Assembly: GCF_013868155.1 (NCBI RefSeq)
Contig: NZ_JACEOG010000002.1
Coordinates: forward strand, 1 to 64,000
DNA length: 64,000 nt
Origin: Aeromicrobium phoceense
GTDB taxonomy: Bacteria; Actinomycetota; Actinomycetes; Propionibacteriales; Nocardioidaceae
Direction of reading: 5' to 3'
Part shown: piece by piece, positions 36,975-45,111 of the stretch
Numbering within the stretch: position 1 is the first letter of the stretch
Layout of the letters: each line of letters starts with the position of its first letter
Translations under genes and position numbers: made by a program
Notes under the pieces: model-generated
Told to the model about the DNA's origin: nothing
The model's database searches: none
What the model saw: the letters and a program-made list of their open reading frames with translations, nothing else

Positions 36975-37781
36975 TCAGTCGCGCGGGGCGCCCTGGCAGT
37001 TCGGGCACCAGTAGACGCGCCGCTGCTGGGTGGCCACGCGCCCCAGGGCGTCCTCGCGGATGGTGGTGCCGCAGCGCAGGCACGGCCGGTCGGTGCGGCC
37101 GAACACCCAGTGCAGCTCGCCGGCTCGCAGGCTGCCGGTGAAGGACCGCTCGATGCGATCGCGATTGAGCCGGATCAGCTTCACGCCGCGGTCGACGATG
37201 CGGCCGAGGTCGGCCACACCCACCGGCGTGTGCGGGTCTACCGCCGACAGGAACAGCATCTCGTTCACGAACTCGTTTCCGAACCCGGCGAGGTTCCGCT
37301 GGTCGTGCAGGGCGACGAAGATCGGCACCTCGGGGTCGTGCGCGAGGTTGGCGAGAGCGACGTCGCGGTCGAAGTCGGGATCGAGGACGTCGGGACCGAG
37401 GTGGCCCACGACCGAGTCCTCGTCCTCGCGCCGCAGCACCTCGACGATGCCGAGGCTGAAGCCGACGGCCACCCACTCGTCGGTGCTGACGATCGCCCGG
37501 ACCGTATGGGCCGGCCGCCGCAGGCCCCGACCGCCGCGGCGCAGGGTGGCCGGGCGGTAGAGGTGCCACGAGCCCTCCATCTTGAGGTGCGAGTGGATCG
37601 TCCACGCGTCGGTGCGCATCAGCAGGTGCTTGCCGCGCGGCACGACCTCGTGCAGCACCTCGCCGGCCAGGTCGGTGGTGGCGTACCTCGGCACCCGGAA
37701 CTCGGTGGCGGTGAGGACCCGGCCCGCCAGCGCCTCGTGCAGGTGGTGGGCGGCCCGCCAGACGGTGTCGCCCTCAGGCAT
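36975..37781 (-). CDS. nei: Endonuclease VIII-type DNA glycosylase (Nei2)
   Basis: A 268-residue Fpg/Nei glycosylase/AP lyase that removes oxidised bases. The N-terminal catalytic MPEGDTVWRAA supplies P2 and E3. HSHLKMEGSW is the beta-sandwich motif, QRNLAGFGNEFVNEMLF the helix-two-turn-helix, and CLRC...CPNC with GRVATQQRRVYWCPNCQ the zinc finger. The gene starts within the 3' end of lhr (8-base overlap), the same lhr-nei pairing seen in mycobacteria, which suggests a joint repair function. Confidence 0.92.
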   Translation of the reverse strand: MPEGDTVWRAAHHLHEALAGRVLTATEFRVPRYATTDLAGEVLHEVVPRGKHLLMRTDAWTIHSHLKMEGSWHLYRPATLRRGGRGLRRPAHTVRAIVSTDEWVAVGFSLGIVEVLRREDEDSVVGHLGPDVLDPDFDRDVALANLAHDPEVPIFVALHDQRNLAGFGNEFVNEMLFLSAVDPHTPVGVADLGRIVDRGVKLIRLNRDRIERSFTGSLRAGELHWVFGRTDRPCLRCGTTIREDALGRVATQQRRVYWCPNCQGAPRD

Positions 37782-40700
37782 CGAGCCGCAGCCCCTTCAG
37801 GTGGGCCTCGAACCCCGCCGCGGCGAGCGCCTCGCCCAGGGGCGTGGAGGCGACGGGCTCTCCGTCGGCCGTCTGCACCGTGACCCGTCCGAGTCGTCCT
37901 CGCCGCACCGTCTGCACGAGGGAGGCGGCGGCGGCCGCGAGGGCGGTGGCGTCGTCGGTGAAGGTGAGCGCCGACCTGCCGCCGCGCTCGAGGTAGACCA
38001 CGGGACGGCCGTCGTGGACGACCACGAGCGATCCGGCCTTGCGGGCGGGGCGGTGGCCGTCGGAGCCGCGGTCGGGCCACGGCAAGGCCGCGCCGAAGGG
38101 GTTCGCCGGGTCGGTGGCCGCGAGGGTGACGGCGGGTGCCTCGGCCGGCTCGTCGGAGTCGCGCACGAAGGACCGCAGCCGATCCACGACGCCGGGCGCG
38201 GCGAACTGGGCGGCGCCGAGCGAGTCGACGAAGTAGCCGCGCAGCGCCGTGCCGTTCTGCTCCATCTCGCGCAGCACGCGATAGGCGGCCGCGAAGCCGC
38301 CGGGGGTCTGCTCGGCCTGGACCGATCCGCGGGTGACGACGCCGTAGCGGTTCAGGAGGGTCTCGGCGCGGGCGACGTGCTCGGCCGTGGTCTGACCGCC
38401 CAGCGGGACGGAGAACCACCGGCCCGAGGCGATGGGGGGCACGACCGCGCGCGGCGCCCGCATCCGCCCGCCCACCATCCGGGCGCGCGGCGCCTGGCGG
38501 CGGGTGCGGTGGGTGCCGCCCCCGGCCACGAGGCTGCGCACGGGCGCGAAGGTGTCGTTGCTGACCTGACCGCTCCAGACCAGCTCCCACAGCCCCTCGA
38601 CGAGGCCCTCGCGCTCGGTGTCCTCGACGCGGGCCGCCAGCTCGCCGAAGAGCCAGGCGCCGGAGTCGCCGAGCACCTCGAGCAGGCGGCCGGCGGCGGT
38701 GTCGGAGCCCGCCGCGACGAGGTCACCGGTGGCCGGTGCCGGGGTGTCCCCGGGCAGCAGGCGGATCCATCCGTCGCGCCCGGGAAGCGTGCCGGCGCCG
38801 GTCCACGTGATCTCGCCCGCGGTGGTGAGCTCGTCGAGCATCGCCGGGGAGTAGTCGGTGACCCGGGCGGGCAGCACGAGGCTCTCCCACGCGCTGGCGG
38901 GCAGCGCGGCCCCGGCCAGCTGGTCGACGACGGTGAGGACGCCGTCGACGCCGCGCAGTCGCGAGCCGACGTGCTGCCACGCAGGCAGGAAGCGCGCGAA
39001 CGCCGCCGAGTCGACGGGCTCGACCTGCTTGCGAGCCGCCGCGAGCGAGCGGTTGCGGAGCCGGCGGAGCACCTCGGAGTCGACCCACTCGGCCTCGCCG
39101 GAGGCCACCGGCAGGAACTCACCGCGGGTGACCCGGCCCGCCTCGCTCAGGCGTTGGAGGGCGTCGCGCACCACCGCGGGGCCGAGCGCGAGGCGCCGCG
39201 AGACGTCCTCGCCCGTGAAGGGGCCGTGGGTGCGGGCGTAGCGGGAGACGAGCTCGCCGAGGGGGTCGTTCCCCGTGGCCAGGTGCGCGTCCGCGATGCC
39301 GAGCGGGAGCGCGGTGCCCAGCGCCTCGCGCAGGCGTCCTGCGTCCTCGATCGCGGCCCACCGGGCCTGGCCGCCGACCTGCACCTCGATGGCACGGCGC
39401 GACTCGCGCAGCTCCTTGAGCCAGGCGCCCGCCTCCAGCCGTGCGTCCTCGCGGGTGCGCTCGGCGACCTCGTCGACGGAGAGCGGGCCGAGCAGCCGCA
39501 GCAGGTCGGACACTCCCTCGATGTCCTTGGCCTGCCGCTCGGGCACGAGGCGCTGGAGCTCGGCCTCGGTCAGGGTGACGACCTCGGGATCGAGCAGCTC
39601 GCGCAGGTCGGCCCGGCCCAGCAGCTGGCCCAGCAGCTCGGGGTCGAGGGTGAGCGCCGCGGCGCGCCGCTCGGCCAGGGGCAGGTCGCCGTCGTAGAGG
39701 AAGGCGCCGACGTAGCCGAACAGCAGGCGCTGGGCGAACGGCGAGGCGGCATCGGTGCCGACCTCGACGAGGGCGACCTCGCGCGAGCGGATCCGGCGGG
39801 CGAGGGTGACGAGCGCGGGCAGGTCGTACACGTCCTGCAGCACCTCGCGCGCCGTCTCGAGCAGGATCGGGAAGTCGGGGTACTTGCGGGCGACGTCGAG
39901 CAGCATCGCGGCACGGCGTCGCTGCTGCCACAGCGGCGCGCGGGCCCCGGGGTTGCGCCGGGGCAGCAGCAGGGCCCGGGCGGCGCACTCGCGGAAGCGC
40001 GCCGCGAACAGGGCGGACCCGCCCACGAGATCGGTGATCTGGGGCTCGAGGTCCTCGGGGTCCTCGAGGTCGAACAGGTCGGCGCCCGGCGGCTCGCCGG
40101 TGACATCGGGGACCCGCACGACGATGCCGTCGTCGGACGCCACGACCGCACCGTCGACGCCGAACCGCTGCTCGATCCGCCGGCCCACCAGCAGCGCCCA
40201 CGGAGCGTGCACGGCCCGCCCGTAGGGCGACAGCAGGACGAGCCGCCAGTCGCCGACCTCGTCCCGGAAGCGCTCGACCACGAGCGTCGTGTCGGTGGGC
40301 AGCTGGCGGGTGGCCTCGTACTGGTCCTTGACGAGCGCCGAGAGGTTGCCGACGGCATTCGCGTCGAGGCCCACCTGCTCGACGCGCGCACGCTGCTTGG
40401 CGGGGGAGAGGGCGCTCAGCTCGCGCAGGAACGCGCCCATCGCCTCACCGAGCTCGTAGGGGCGCCCCATCGCGTCGCCGCGCCAGAACGGGAGCCGAGC
40501 GGGCTGGCCGAACGCGGGCACGACGATGACCCGGTCGGACGTGATCTCGAGGATCCTCCAGCTGGTGGCGCCGAGCGCGATGACGTCGTTGATGCGCGAC
40601 TCGTAGACCATCTCCTCGTCGAGCTCGCCGACGCGGCGGCCCGCGGTGCCCTCCTCGCCGGCCAGGACCACCGAGAACATGCCGCGATCGGGGATCGTGC

Positions 40701-42309
40701 CGCCGCTGGTGACGGCGAGCCGCTGGGCCCCCGGCCGGCCGGTGAGCGTGCCGGCCTGCCGGTCCCAGACCGCCCGGGGACGCAGCTCGGCGAACTCGTC
40801 GGAGGGGTAGCGCCCGGCGACGAGGTCGAGCGTGGCCTCGAACGCCGAGTGGGGCAGCGTGGCGAACGGTGCGGACCGCCGCAGCGTCTCGAACCAGGCC
40901 TCGACGTCGATCGGCTCGAGGGCGCACGCGGCAATGGTCTGCTGGGCGAGGATGTCGAGAGGATTCGCGGGCACGGCGAGCCGCTCGATGCGGCCGGCGA
41001 GCATGCGCTCGACGGTGACCGTGGTGGACAGCAGGTCGTGGCGGCCGGTGGGGAACACCAGCCCGCGCGAGACCTCGCCGACCTGGTGGCCGGCGCGGCC
41101 CACGCGCTGCAGCCCCGAGGCGACCGACGGCGGAGCGGAGACCTGGATGACGAGGTCGACCGCGCCCATGTCGATGCCGAGCTCGAGGCTGGAGGTGGCC
41201 ACGACGCACCGCAGGCGACCGGACTTCAGGTCGTCCTCGATGATCGCCCGCTGCTCCTTGCTGACCGAGCCGTGGTGGGCGCGCGCGAGCACCGGCTCGG
41301 CGCCCGAGGACAACCCGGAGAGGCCGCCCATGTGGGCCGGCTGGCGGTTCGCCGGCTCGGGCCGGTAGCCCGTCTCGCGCTCGACCCAGACCTCGTTCAG
41401 CCGCTGGGTGAGCCGCTCGGCCACCCCGCGGCTGTTGGCGAAGACGATCGTGGTGCGCGCCTGCTGGATCGCGTCGACGATCGCCTCCTCGACATGGGGC
41501 CAGATCGTGCCGCCGCCCTCCTGCGGCCGCGACTCGTCGAGCCCGCGCGCGGCGCTGCCCTCCCGGGGCCCCTCGTGGCGTGGTGGCATCTCGGTGAGGT
41601 CCTCCACGGGAACCCGCACCGACAGCTCGAGCCGCGAGGGGGCGTCCGGAGCGACGACCTCGACCGGGGCGCGGCCGCCGAGGAAGCGGGCCACCTCGTC
41701 GTGCGGGCTGACGGTGGCCGAGAGGCCGATCCGCTGGGCGGGGGAGTCGAGCATGTCGTCGAGCCGCTCCAGGGAGATCGCCAGGTGCGCCCCGCGCTTG
41801 GTGCCCGCGACGGCGTGGACCTCGTCGACGATCACCGTGTGGACGCCGCGCAGCATGGCGCGCGAGGCCGACGTGAGGAGTAGGAAGAGCGACTCGGGCG
41901 TGGTGATGAGCACGTCGGGTGGATGGGACTGGAGCCGGCGCCGCTCCGCCGGCGGCGTGTCGCCCGTGCGGACGCCCACCGACACGGGAGCCAGCTCGTG
42001 ACCGAGCCGCGCCGCCACTCCGGAGATGCCGACGAGGGGTGACCGCAGGTTGCGCTCGACGTCGACGGCGAGGGCCTTCAGCGGCGAGATGTACAGCACC
42101 GAGGTGCCCTGCGTCTCGACCGCGGGATCGCGGTGCAGCAGGCCGTCGATGGCCGACAGGAACGCCGCGAGGGTCTTGCCCGATCCCGTGGGGGCGACCA
42201 CGAGGGTGTGGCGGCCCTTCTCGATCGCGTCCCACGCGCCGGTCTGGGCGGACGTGGGCGCGCTGAAGGACTCGTCGAACCACGTGGCGGTCGCGGGGCC
42301 GAAGGACAT
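37774..42309 (-). CDS. lhr: ATP-dependent helicase Lhr (long form)
   Basis: A 1511-residue superfamily 2 helicase of DNA repair. The first 860 residues form the Lhr core: Walker A VAPTGSGKTLAAFL, motif II DEVHAVAGTKRG, motif III LSATVSPHDE, and motif VI QRVGRAGHQ. The C-terminal 600 residues are the winged-helix-rich extension of bacterial Lhr. In mycobacteria the enzyme is a 3'-5' RNA-DNA helicase induced by DNA damage. The ATG at 42309 lies 7 bp after CACGAT, a near-consensus leaderless -10; an in-frame ATG at 42318 is an alternative. A very long open frame on the opposite strand is a codon-bias shadow. Confidence 0.93.
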   Translation of the reverse strand: MSFGPATATWFDESFSAPTSAQTGAWDAIEKGRHTLVVAPTGSGKTLAAFLSAIDGLLHRDPAVETQGTSVLYISPLKALAVDVERNLRSPLVGISGVAARLGHELAPVSVGVRTGDTPPAERRRLQSHPPDVLITTPESLFLLLTSASRAMLRGVHTVIVDEVHAVAGTKRGAHLAISLERLDDMLDSPAQRIGLSATVSPHDEVARFLGGRAPVEVVAPDAPSRLELSVRVPVEDLTEMPPRHEGPREGSAARGLDESRPQEGGGTIWPHVEEAIVDAIQQARTTIVFANSRGVAERLTQRLNEVWVERETGYRPEPANRQPAHMGGLSGLSSGAEPVLARAHHGSVSKEQRAIIEDDLKSGRLRCVVATSSLELGIDMGAVDLVIQVSAPPSVASGLQRVGRAGHQVGEVSRGLVFPTGRHDLLSTTVTVERMLAGRIERLAVPANPLDILAQQTIAACALEPIDVEAWFETLRRSAPFATLPHSAFEATLDLVAGRYPSDEFAELRPRAVWDRQAGTLTGRPGAQRLAVTSGGTIPDRGMFSVVLAGEEGTAGRRVGELDEEMVYESRINDVIALGATSWRILEITSDRVIVVPAFGQPARLPFWRGDAMGRPYELGEAMGAFLRELSALSPAKQRARVEQVGLDANAVGNLSALVKDQYEATRQLPTDTTLVVERFRDEVGDWRLVLLSPYGRAVHAPWALLVGRRIEQRFGVDGAVVASDDGIVVRVPDVTGEPPGADLFDLEDPEDLEPQITDLVGGSALFAARFRECAARALLLPRRNPGARAPLWQQRRRAAMLLDVARKYPDFPILLETAREVLQDVYDLPALVTLARRIRSREVALVEVGTDAASPFAQRLLFGYVGAFLYDGDLPLAERRAAALTLDPELLGQLLGRADLRELLDPEVVTLTEAELQRLVPERQAKDIEGVSDLLRLLGPLSVDEVAERTREDARLEAGAWLKELRESRRAIEVQVGGQARWAAIEDAGRLREALGTALPLGIADAHLATGNDPLGELVSRYARTHGPFTGEDVSRRLALGPAVVRDALQRLSEAGRVTRGEFLPVASGEAEWVDSEVLRRLRNRSLAAARKQVEPVDSAAFARFLPAWQHVGSRLRGVDGVLTVVDQLAGAALPASAWESLVLPARVTDYSPAMLDELTTAGEITWTGAGTLPGRDGWIRLLPGDTPAPATGDLVAAGSDTAAGRLLEVLGDSGAWLFGELAARVEDTEREGLVEGLWELVWSGQVSNDTFAPVRSLVAGGGTHRTRRQAPRARMVGGRMRAPRAVVPPIASGRWFSVPLGGQTTAEHVARAETLLNRYGVVTRGSVQAEQTPGGFAAAYRVLREMEQNGTALRGYFVDSLGAAQFAAPGVVDRLRSFVRDSDEPAEAPAVTLAATDPANPFGAALPWPDRGSDGHRPARKAGSLVVVHDGRPVVYLERGGRSALTFTDDATALAAAAASLVQTVRRGRLGRVTVQTADGEPVASTPLGEALAAAGFEAHLKGLRLDA

Positions 42310-42420
42310 GGAACCCATCGTGGCACCGGACTCCGACAGTGGCGCTGCGACAGCGACCACGCCCGGAATTCCGGCGTGCCGGGGTCGGGGCGCCAGTGGC
42401 CCTCAGGCATGCTTGAGGCC

Positions 42421-43410
42421 ATGAAGTTGCGGATGCTGTCGGTGACCTGTGCCCTCGTGCTGACCCTGGGCGCGTGCTCGGACGGGGAGAAGAAGCAGGC
42501 CCCCGACCCCAAGGAGCCGAACAAGACCACCGCGGCGAAGATCACGCCGATCAACCCGCTGACCGGTGGGCAGCTCAAGGAGACGCCCGCGAACCCCGTG
42601 TTCGTGGTCAAGGTCGACAACACCCCGGCCTCCGCTCCCCAGACGAACATCGACCGGGCCGATCTCGTCGTCGAGCAGACGGTGGAGGGTGGCATCACCC
42701 GGCTCGCCGCCCTCTACTACACGGCGACCCCCTCGACCGTGGGCCACGTCCGCTCCATGCGTGCCACCGACATCGGCATCGCGAAGCCGGTCAACGGCCA
42801 GATCGTGGCCTCCGGCGGCGCCGGCAAGACGATCTCGCGCATCAAGGACGCGGGCATCCCGATCCACTCGCAGGACGCCGGCTCGGCCGGGATGTCGCGC
42901 GACGGCGGCTACGCGCCGTACAACGTCGTCGTCGACCTCGGCGAGCTCGCCAAGGACGTCAAGAACACGCAGCCCGAGCGCTCCTACTTCCAGTGGGCCG
43001 GCGCCGGCGCCGCGGCGCCGAAGGGCCCGCAGGTCACGTCCGCGACCGTGAAGTTCTCGCGCAGCCACACCACGTCGTGGAAGTTCAACAGCAAGGCGTG
43101 GAAGCGCACGAACGGCACCAGCGACAAGGAGTTCGGCGCGAGGAACCTCGTCGTGCTGTGGGCCGACGAGAAGAGCGCGGGCTACACCGACCCGGCCGGC
43201 AACCCCGTGCCCGAGACCACGTTCCAGGGCGGCGGCAAGGCCGTCGTGTTCGTGGGCGGCACCCGGGTGAACGCGAAGTGGAAGAAGGCGAACAACGCCT
43301 CCACGATCGTGCTGACGACCCGCGACGGCCAGCCGATGAAGCTGCCCCGCGGCAAGACGTGGATCGAGCTGCTCAGCAAGGGCGAGTCCACGGCGCTCAG
43401 CGCCCGGTAG
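42421..43410 (+). CDS. DUF3048 (YerB-like) lipoprotein
   Basis: A 329-residue predicted lipoprotein with lipobox LTLGACSD after a short signal peptide. A charged, Lys/Pro-rich linker is followed by the DUF3048 domain (VVKVDNTPASAPQTNIDRAD; SGGAGKTISRIKDAGI; RNLVVLWADEKSAGYTDPAG). The family is extracytoplasmic with unknown function. The ATG at 42421 is 7 bp after CATGCT (42408-42413), a weak leaderless -10; an ATG four codons upstream is possible. It is divergent from lhr and convergent with the MerR gene. Confidence 0.88.
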   Translation: MKLRMLSVTCALVLTLGACSDGEKKQAPDPKEPNKTTAAKITPINPLTGGQLKETPANPVFVVKVDNTPASAPQTNIDRADLVVEQTVEGGITRLAALYYTATPSTVGHVRSMRATDIGIAKPVNGQIVASGGAGKTISRIKDAGIPIHSQDAGSAGMSRDGGYAPYNVVVDLGELAKDVKNTQPERSYFQWAGAGAAAPKGPQVTSATVKFSRSHTTSWKFNSKAWKRTNGTSDKEFGARNLVVLWADEKSAGYTDPAGNPVPETTFQGGGKAVVFVGGTRVNAKWKKANNASTIVLTTRDGQPMKLPRGKTWIELLSKGESTALSAR

Positions 43411-43416
43411 CCCGGA

Positions 43417-44181
43417 TCAGGCGGACGGCTGGTCGCCCTCGGCGGCCAGCTCCTCCAGCTTGTGGCCGATCTCGACCTCGATCGCCTCGCGCAGCACGCT
43501 GCGGAACATCGCCACCACGACCTGGCTGGCGATCGGGATCAGCTGGTCGATCTTCTCGAAGACGGCCGGCCACTCCTCCTGCGGCAGACCCGCGTCGAGG
43601 AACGGCTGCGCGACGTCGCGGCTGACGTGGTGGACGAACCGGTCGGAGATCTGCTCGAGGTGCTCGCGCATGTGCGGCACGATGTCGACCACGCTGTCGG
43701 GGTTCAGCCCGATGGCGACGGACGCCGCGCCGGGGCGCACGACGCTGGGCTCGAGCATCCGCACCGAGTCGTCGTCGACCTGCTCGAGCAGCCCCACCTC
43801 GATCATCTGGTCGATGAGCTTGTGGTCGGGGGGCAGCCCCGAGAGCGAGGCCAGCTCGGCGCGGCTGATGATCTCGCTGGGGTCCTGCGCGTCGTCGACC
43901 TCGAAGATGTTGAGCAGGTCCAGCGCCACGTTGGACGCGGTGGACGGGGACTTCAGGATGGCGTCCTCGATGGCCGCGAGGGTAAAGCCCCGGCCCAGCA
44001 GCGTGCGGATGAGGATGAGGCGCTGGAGGTGCTTCTGGGTGTAGTACCCGGTGCGGCCCTCGAGCCGCGGCGGATCGATCAGTCCGCGGGTGGAGTAGGC
44101 GCGCACGTTGCGCACCGTCATCGCGGCCCGCTCGGCGAGCACGTCGACGGTGAACTCCTCCTCGCGCCGGGCGTCCACCAT
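43417..44181 (-). CDS. MerR family transcriptional regulator
   Basis: A 254-residue regulator. The N-terminal MerR winged helix reads FTVDVLAERAAMTVRNVRAY and RGLIDPPRLEGRTGYYTQKH. The long helical C-terminal part (120 onward, LIDQMIEVGLLEQVDDDSVR) has no cysteine metal site and probably serves dimerisation or an unknown ligand. The ATG is 7 bp after TAGACT on the minus strand. It is divergent from YqgE, 48 bp away, but regulation of YqgE is not shown. Confidence 0.88.
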   Translation of the reverse strand: MVDARREEEFTVDVLAERAAMTVRNVRAYSTRGLIDPPRLEGRTGYYTQKHLQRLILIRTLLGRGFTLAAIEDAILKSPSTASNVALDLLNIFEVDDAQDPSEIISRAELASLSGLPPDHKLIDQMIEVGLLEQVDDDSVRMLEPSVVRPGAASVAIGLNPDSVVDIVPHMREHLEQISDRFVHHVSRDVAQPFLDAGLPQEEWPAVFEKIDQLIPIASQVVVAMFRSVLREAIEVEIGHKLEELAAEGDQPSA

Positions 44182-44188
44182 GCCCGCA

Positions 44189-44194
44189 AGTCTA
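44189..44194 (-). promoter_or_regulatory. -10 element TAGACT, leaderless MerR start
   Basis: On the minus strand TAGACT lies 7 bp before the ATG at 44181. Confidence 0.6.
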
Positions 44195-44229
44195 GGGGTG
44201 CGCGACCCAGGATCGGGCATCATGGGGGT

Positions 44230-44781
44230 ATGGCAATGGTGCGAGGCCGCTTGTTGGTCGCCACCTCGGCGATCCAGTCAGGGCCCTTCTGGCGCAGCGT
44301 CGTGTACGTGCTCGACCACGACGAGGACGGCGCGCTGGGCGTCATCGTCAACCACCCGCTGGAGTCGGACGTCGACGAGGTCCTTCCCGAGTGGGCCGAC
44401 TGCGTCAACGCCCCCGGCTGCCTCTTCGAGGGTGGGCCCGTCGCGATGGACTCCGCGCTCGCGGTGGGCGTCGTCAGCGACGTCACCAGCGGCCCGCCCG
44501 GCTGGCGTCAGATGGCTGGGCGCGTGGGCCTGGTCGACCTAGAGGGCCCCCTGCCCGAAGGCGGCGAGCTGCTCGGCCTGCGGGTGTTCGCGGGGTACGC
44601 CGGATGGACGCCCGGACAGCTCGAGGCCGAGATCGAGGAGGGCGCCTGGCTCGTGCTGCCGGCCGAGGAGGGTGACCTCATCTCGCCCGTGCCCGACCGG
44701 CTCTGGAGCGACGTGCTGCGCCGTCAGCCGGGGGAGACCCGATTCTGGGCGAACCTGCCGGTCGACCCGGCCCAGAACTGA
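44230..44781 (+). CDS. YqgE/AlgH family protein
   Basis: A 183-residue protein of the UPF0301 family. RGRLLVATSAIQSGPFWRSV, GALGVIVNHPLESDVDEVLP and LFEGGPVAMDSALAVG follow the family, as does FAGYAGWTPGQLEAEIEEGA. The family's function is unresolved; links to gene regulation and redox have been proposed. The ATG at 44230 is spaced 6 bp after CATCAT, which may be a weak -10. In actinobacteria YqgE commonly precedes DUF3039 genes. Confidence 0.9.
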   Translation: MAMVRGRLLVATSAIQSGPFWRSVVYVLDHDEDGALGVIVNHPLESDVDEVLPEWADCVNAPGCLFEGGPVAMDSALAVGVVSDVTSGPPGWRQMAGRVGLVDLEGPLPEGGELLGLRVFAGYAGWTPGQLEAEIEEGAWLVLPAEEGDLISPVPDRLWSDVLRRQPGETRFWANLPVDPAQN

Positions 44782-44823
44782 GCGCGTCGGCGTGGACCCG
44801 TCCTCGGTGTCGGCTCCGTCGCC

Positions 44824-44829
44824 TACGAT
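44824..44829 (+). promoter_or_regulatory. -10 element TACGAT, leaderless DUF3039 start
   Basis: TACGAT lies 6 bp before the GTG at 44836. Confidence 0.6.
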
Positions 44830-44835
44830 GGGGTC

Positions 44836-45111
44836 GTGGGATTCTTCGGCCGCGGCACCCAGACCGTCCATGACGAGCGCACCGAGCAGCGCACCGACAA
44901 CGGCGATCACGAGCGCTTCAGCCACTACGTGCCGAAGGACAAGCTGACCGAGGCCATGGTCATGGGCACCCCCGTCGTCGCGCTGTGCGGCAAGGTGTGG
45001 GTCCCCAGCCGCGACCCGCAGCGCTTCCCGGTCTGCCCCGAGTGCAAGCAGATCTGGGAGGACTTCAACCCCGGTGACGACGAGGACTCCGGGAGTGACT
45101 CCGACCAGTGA
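44836..45111 (+). CDS. DUF3039 family zinc-ribbon-like protein
   Basis: A 91-residue conserved actinobacterial protein. HYVPKDKLTEAMVMGTPVVA leads into LCGKVWVPSRDPQRFPVCPE plus CKQIW, a Cys-x-n-Cys-x2-Cys pattern that suggests a small metal-binding ribbon. The acidic tail is variable. It overlaps the helicase gene by 4 bases; this pairing recurs in actinobacteria and suggests a functional partnership. The specific role is unknown. Confidence 0.87.
   Translation: MGFFGRGTQTVHDERTEQRTDNGDHERFSHYVPKDKLTEAMVMGTPVVALCGKVWVPSRDPQRFPVCPECKQIWEDFNPGDDEDSGSDSDQ

Noticed and set aside
37582..41883. A 1433-codon open frame on the plus strand opposite lhr
   Set aside because: It has no recognisable domain, is low-complexity, and mirrors the GC3 bias of lhr, which has complete helicase motifs on the minus strand.
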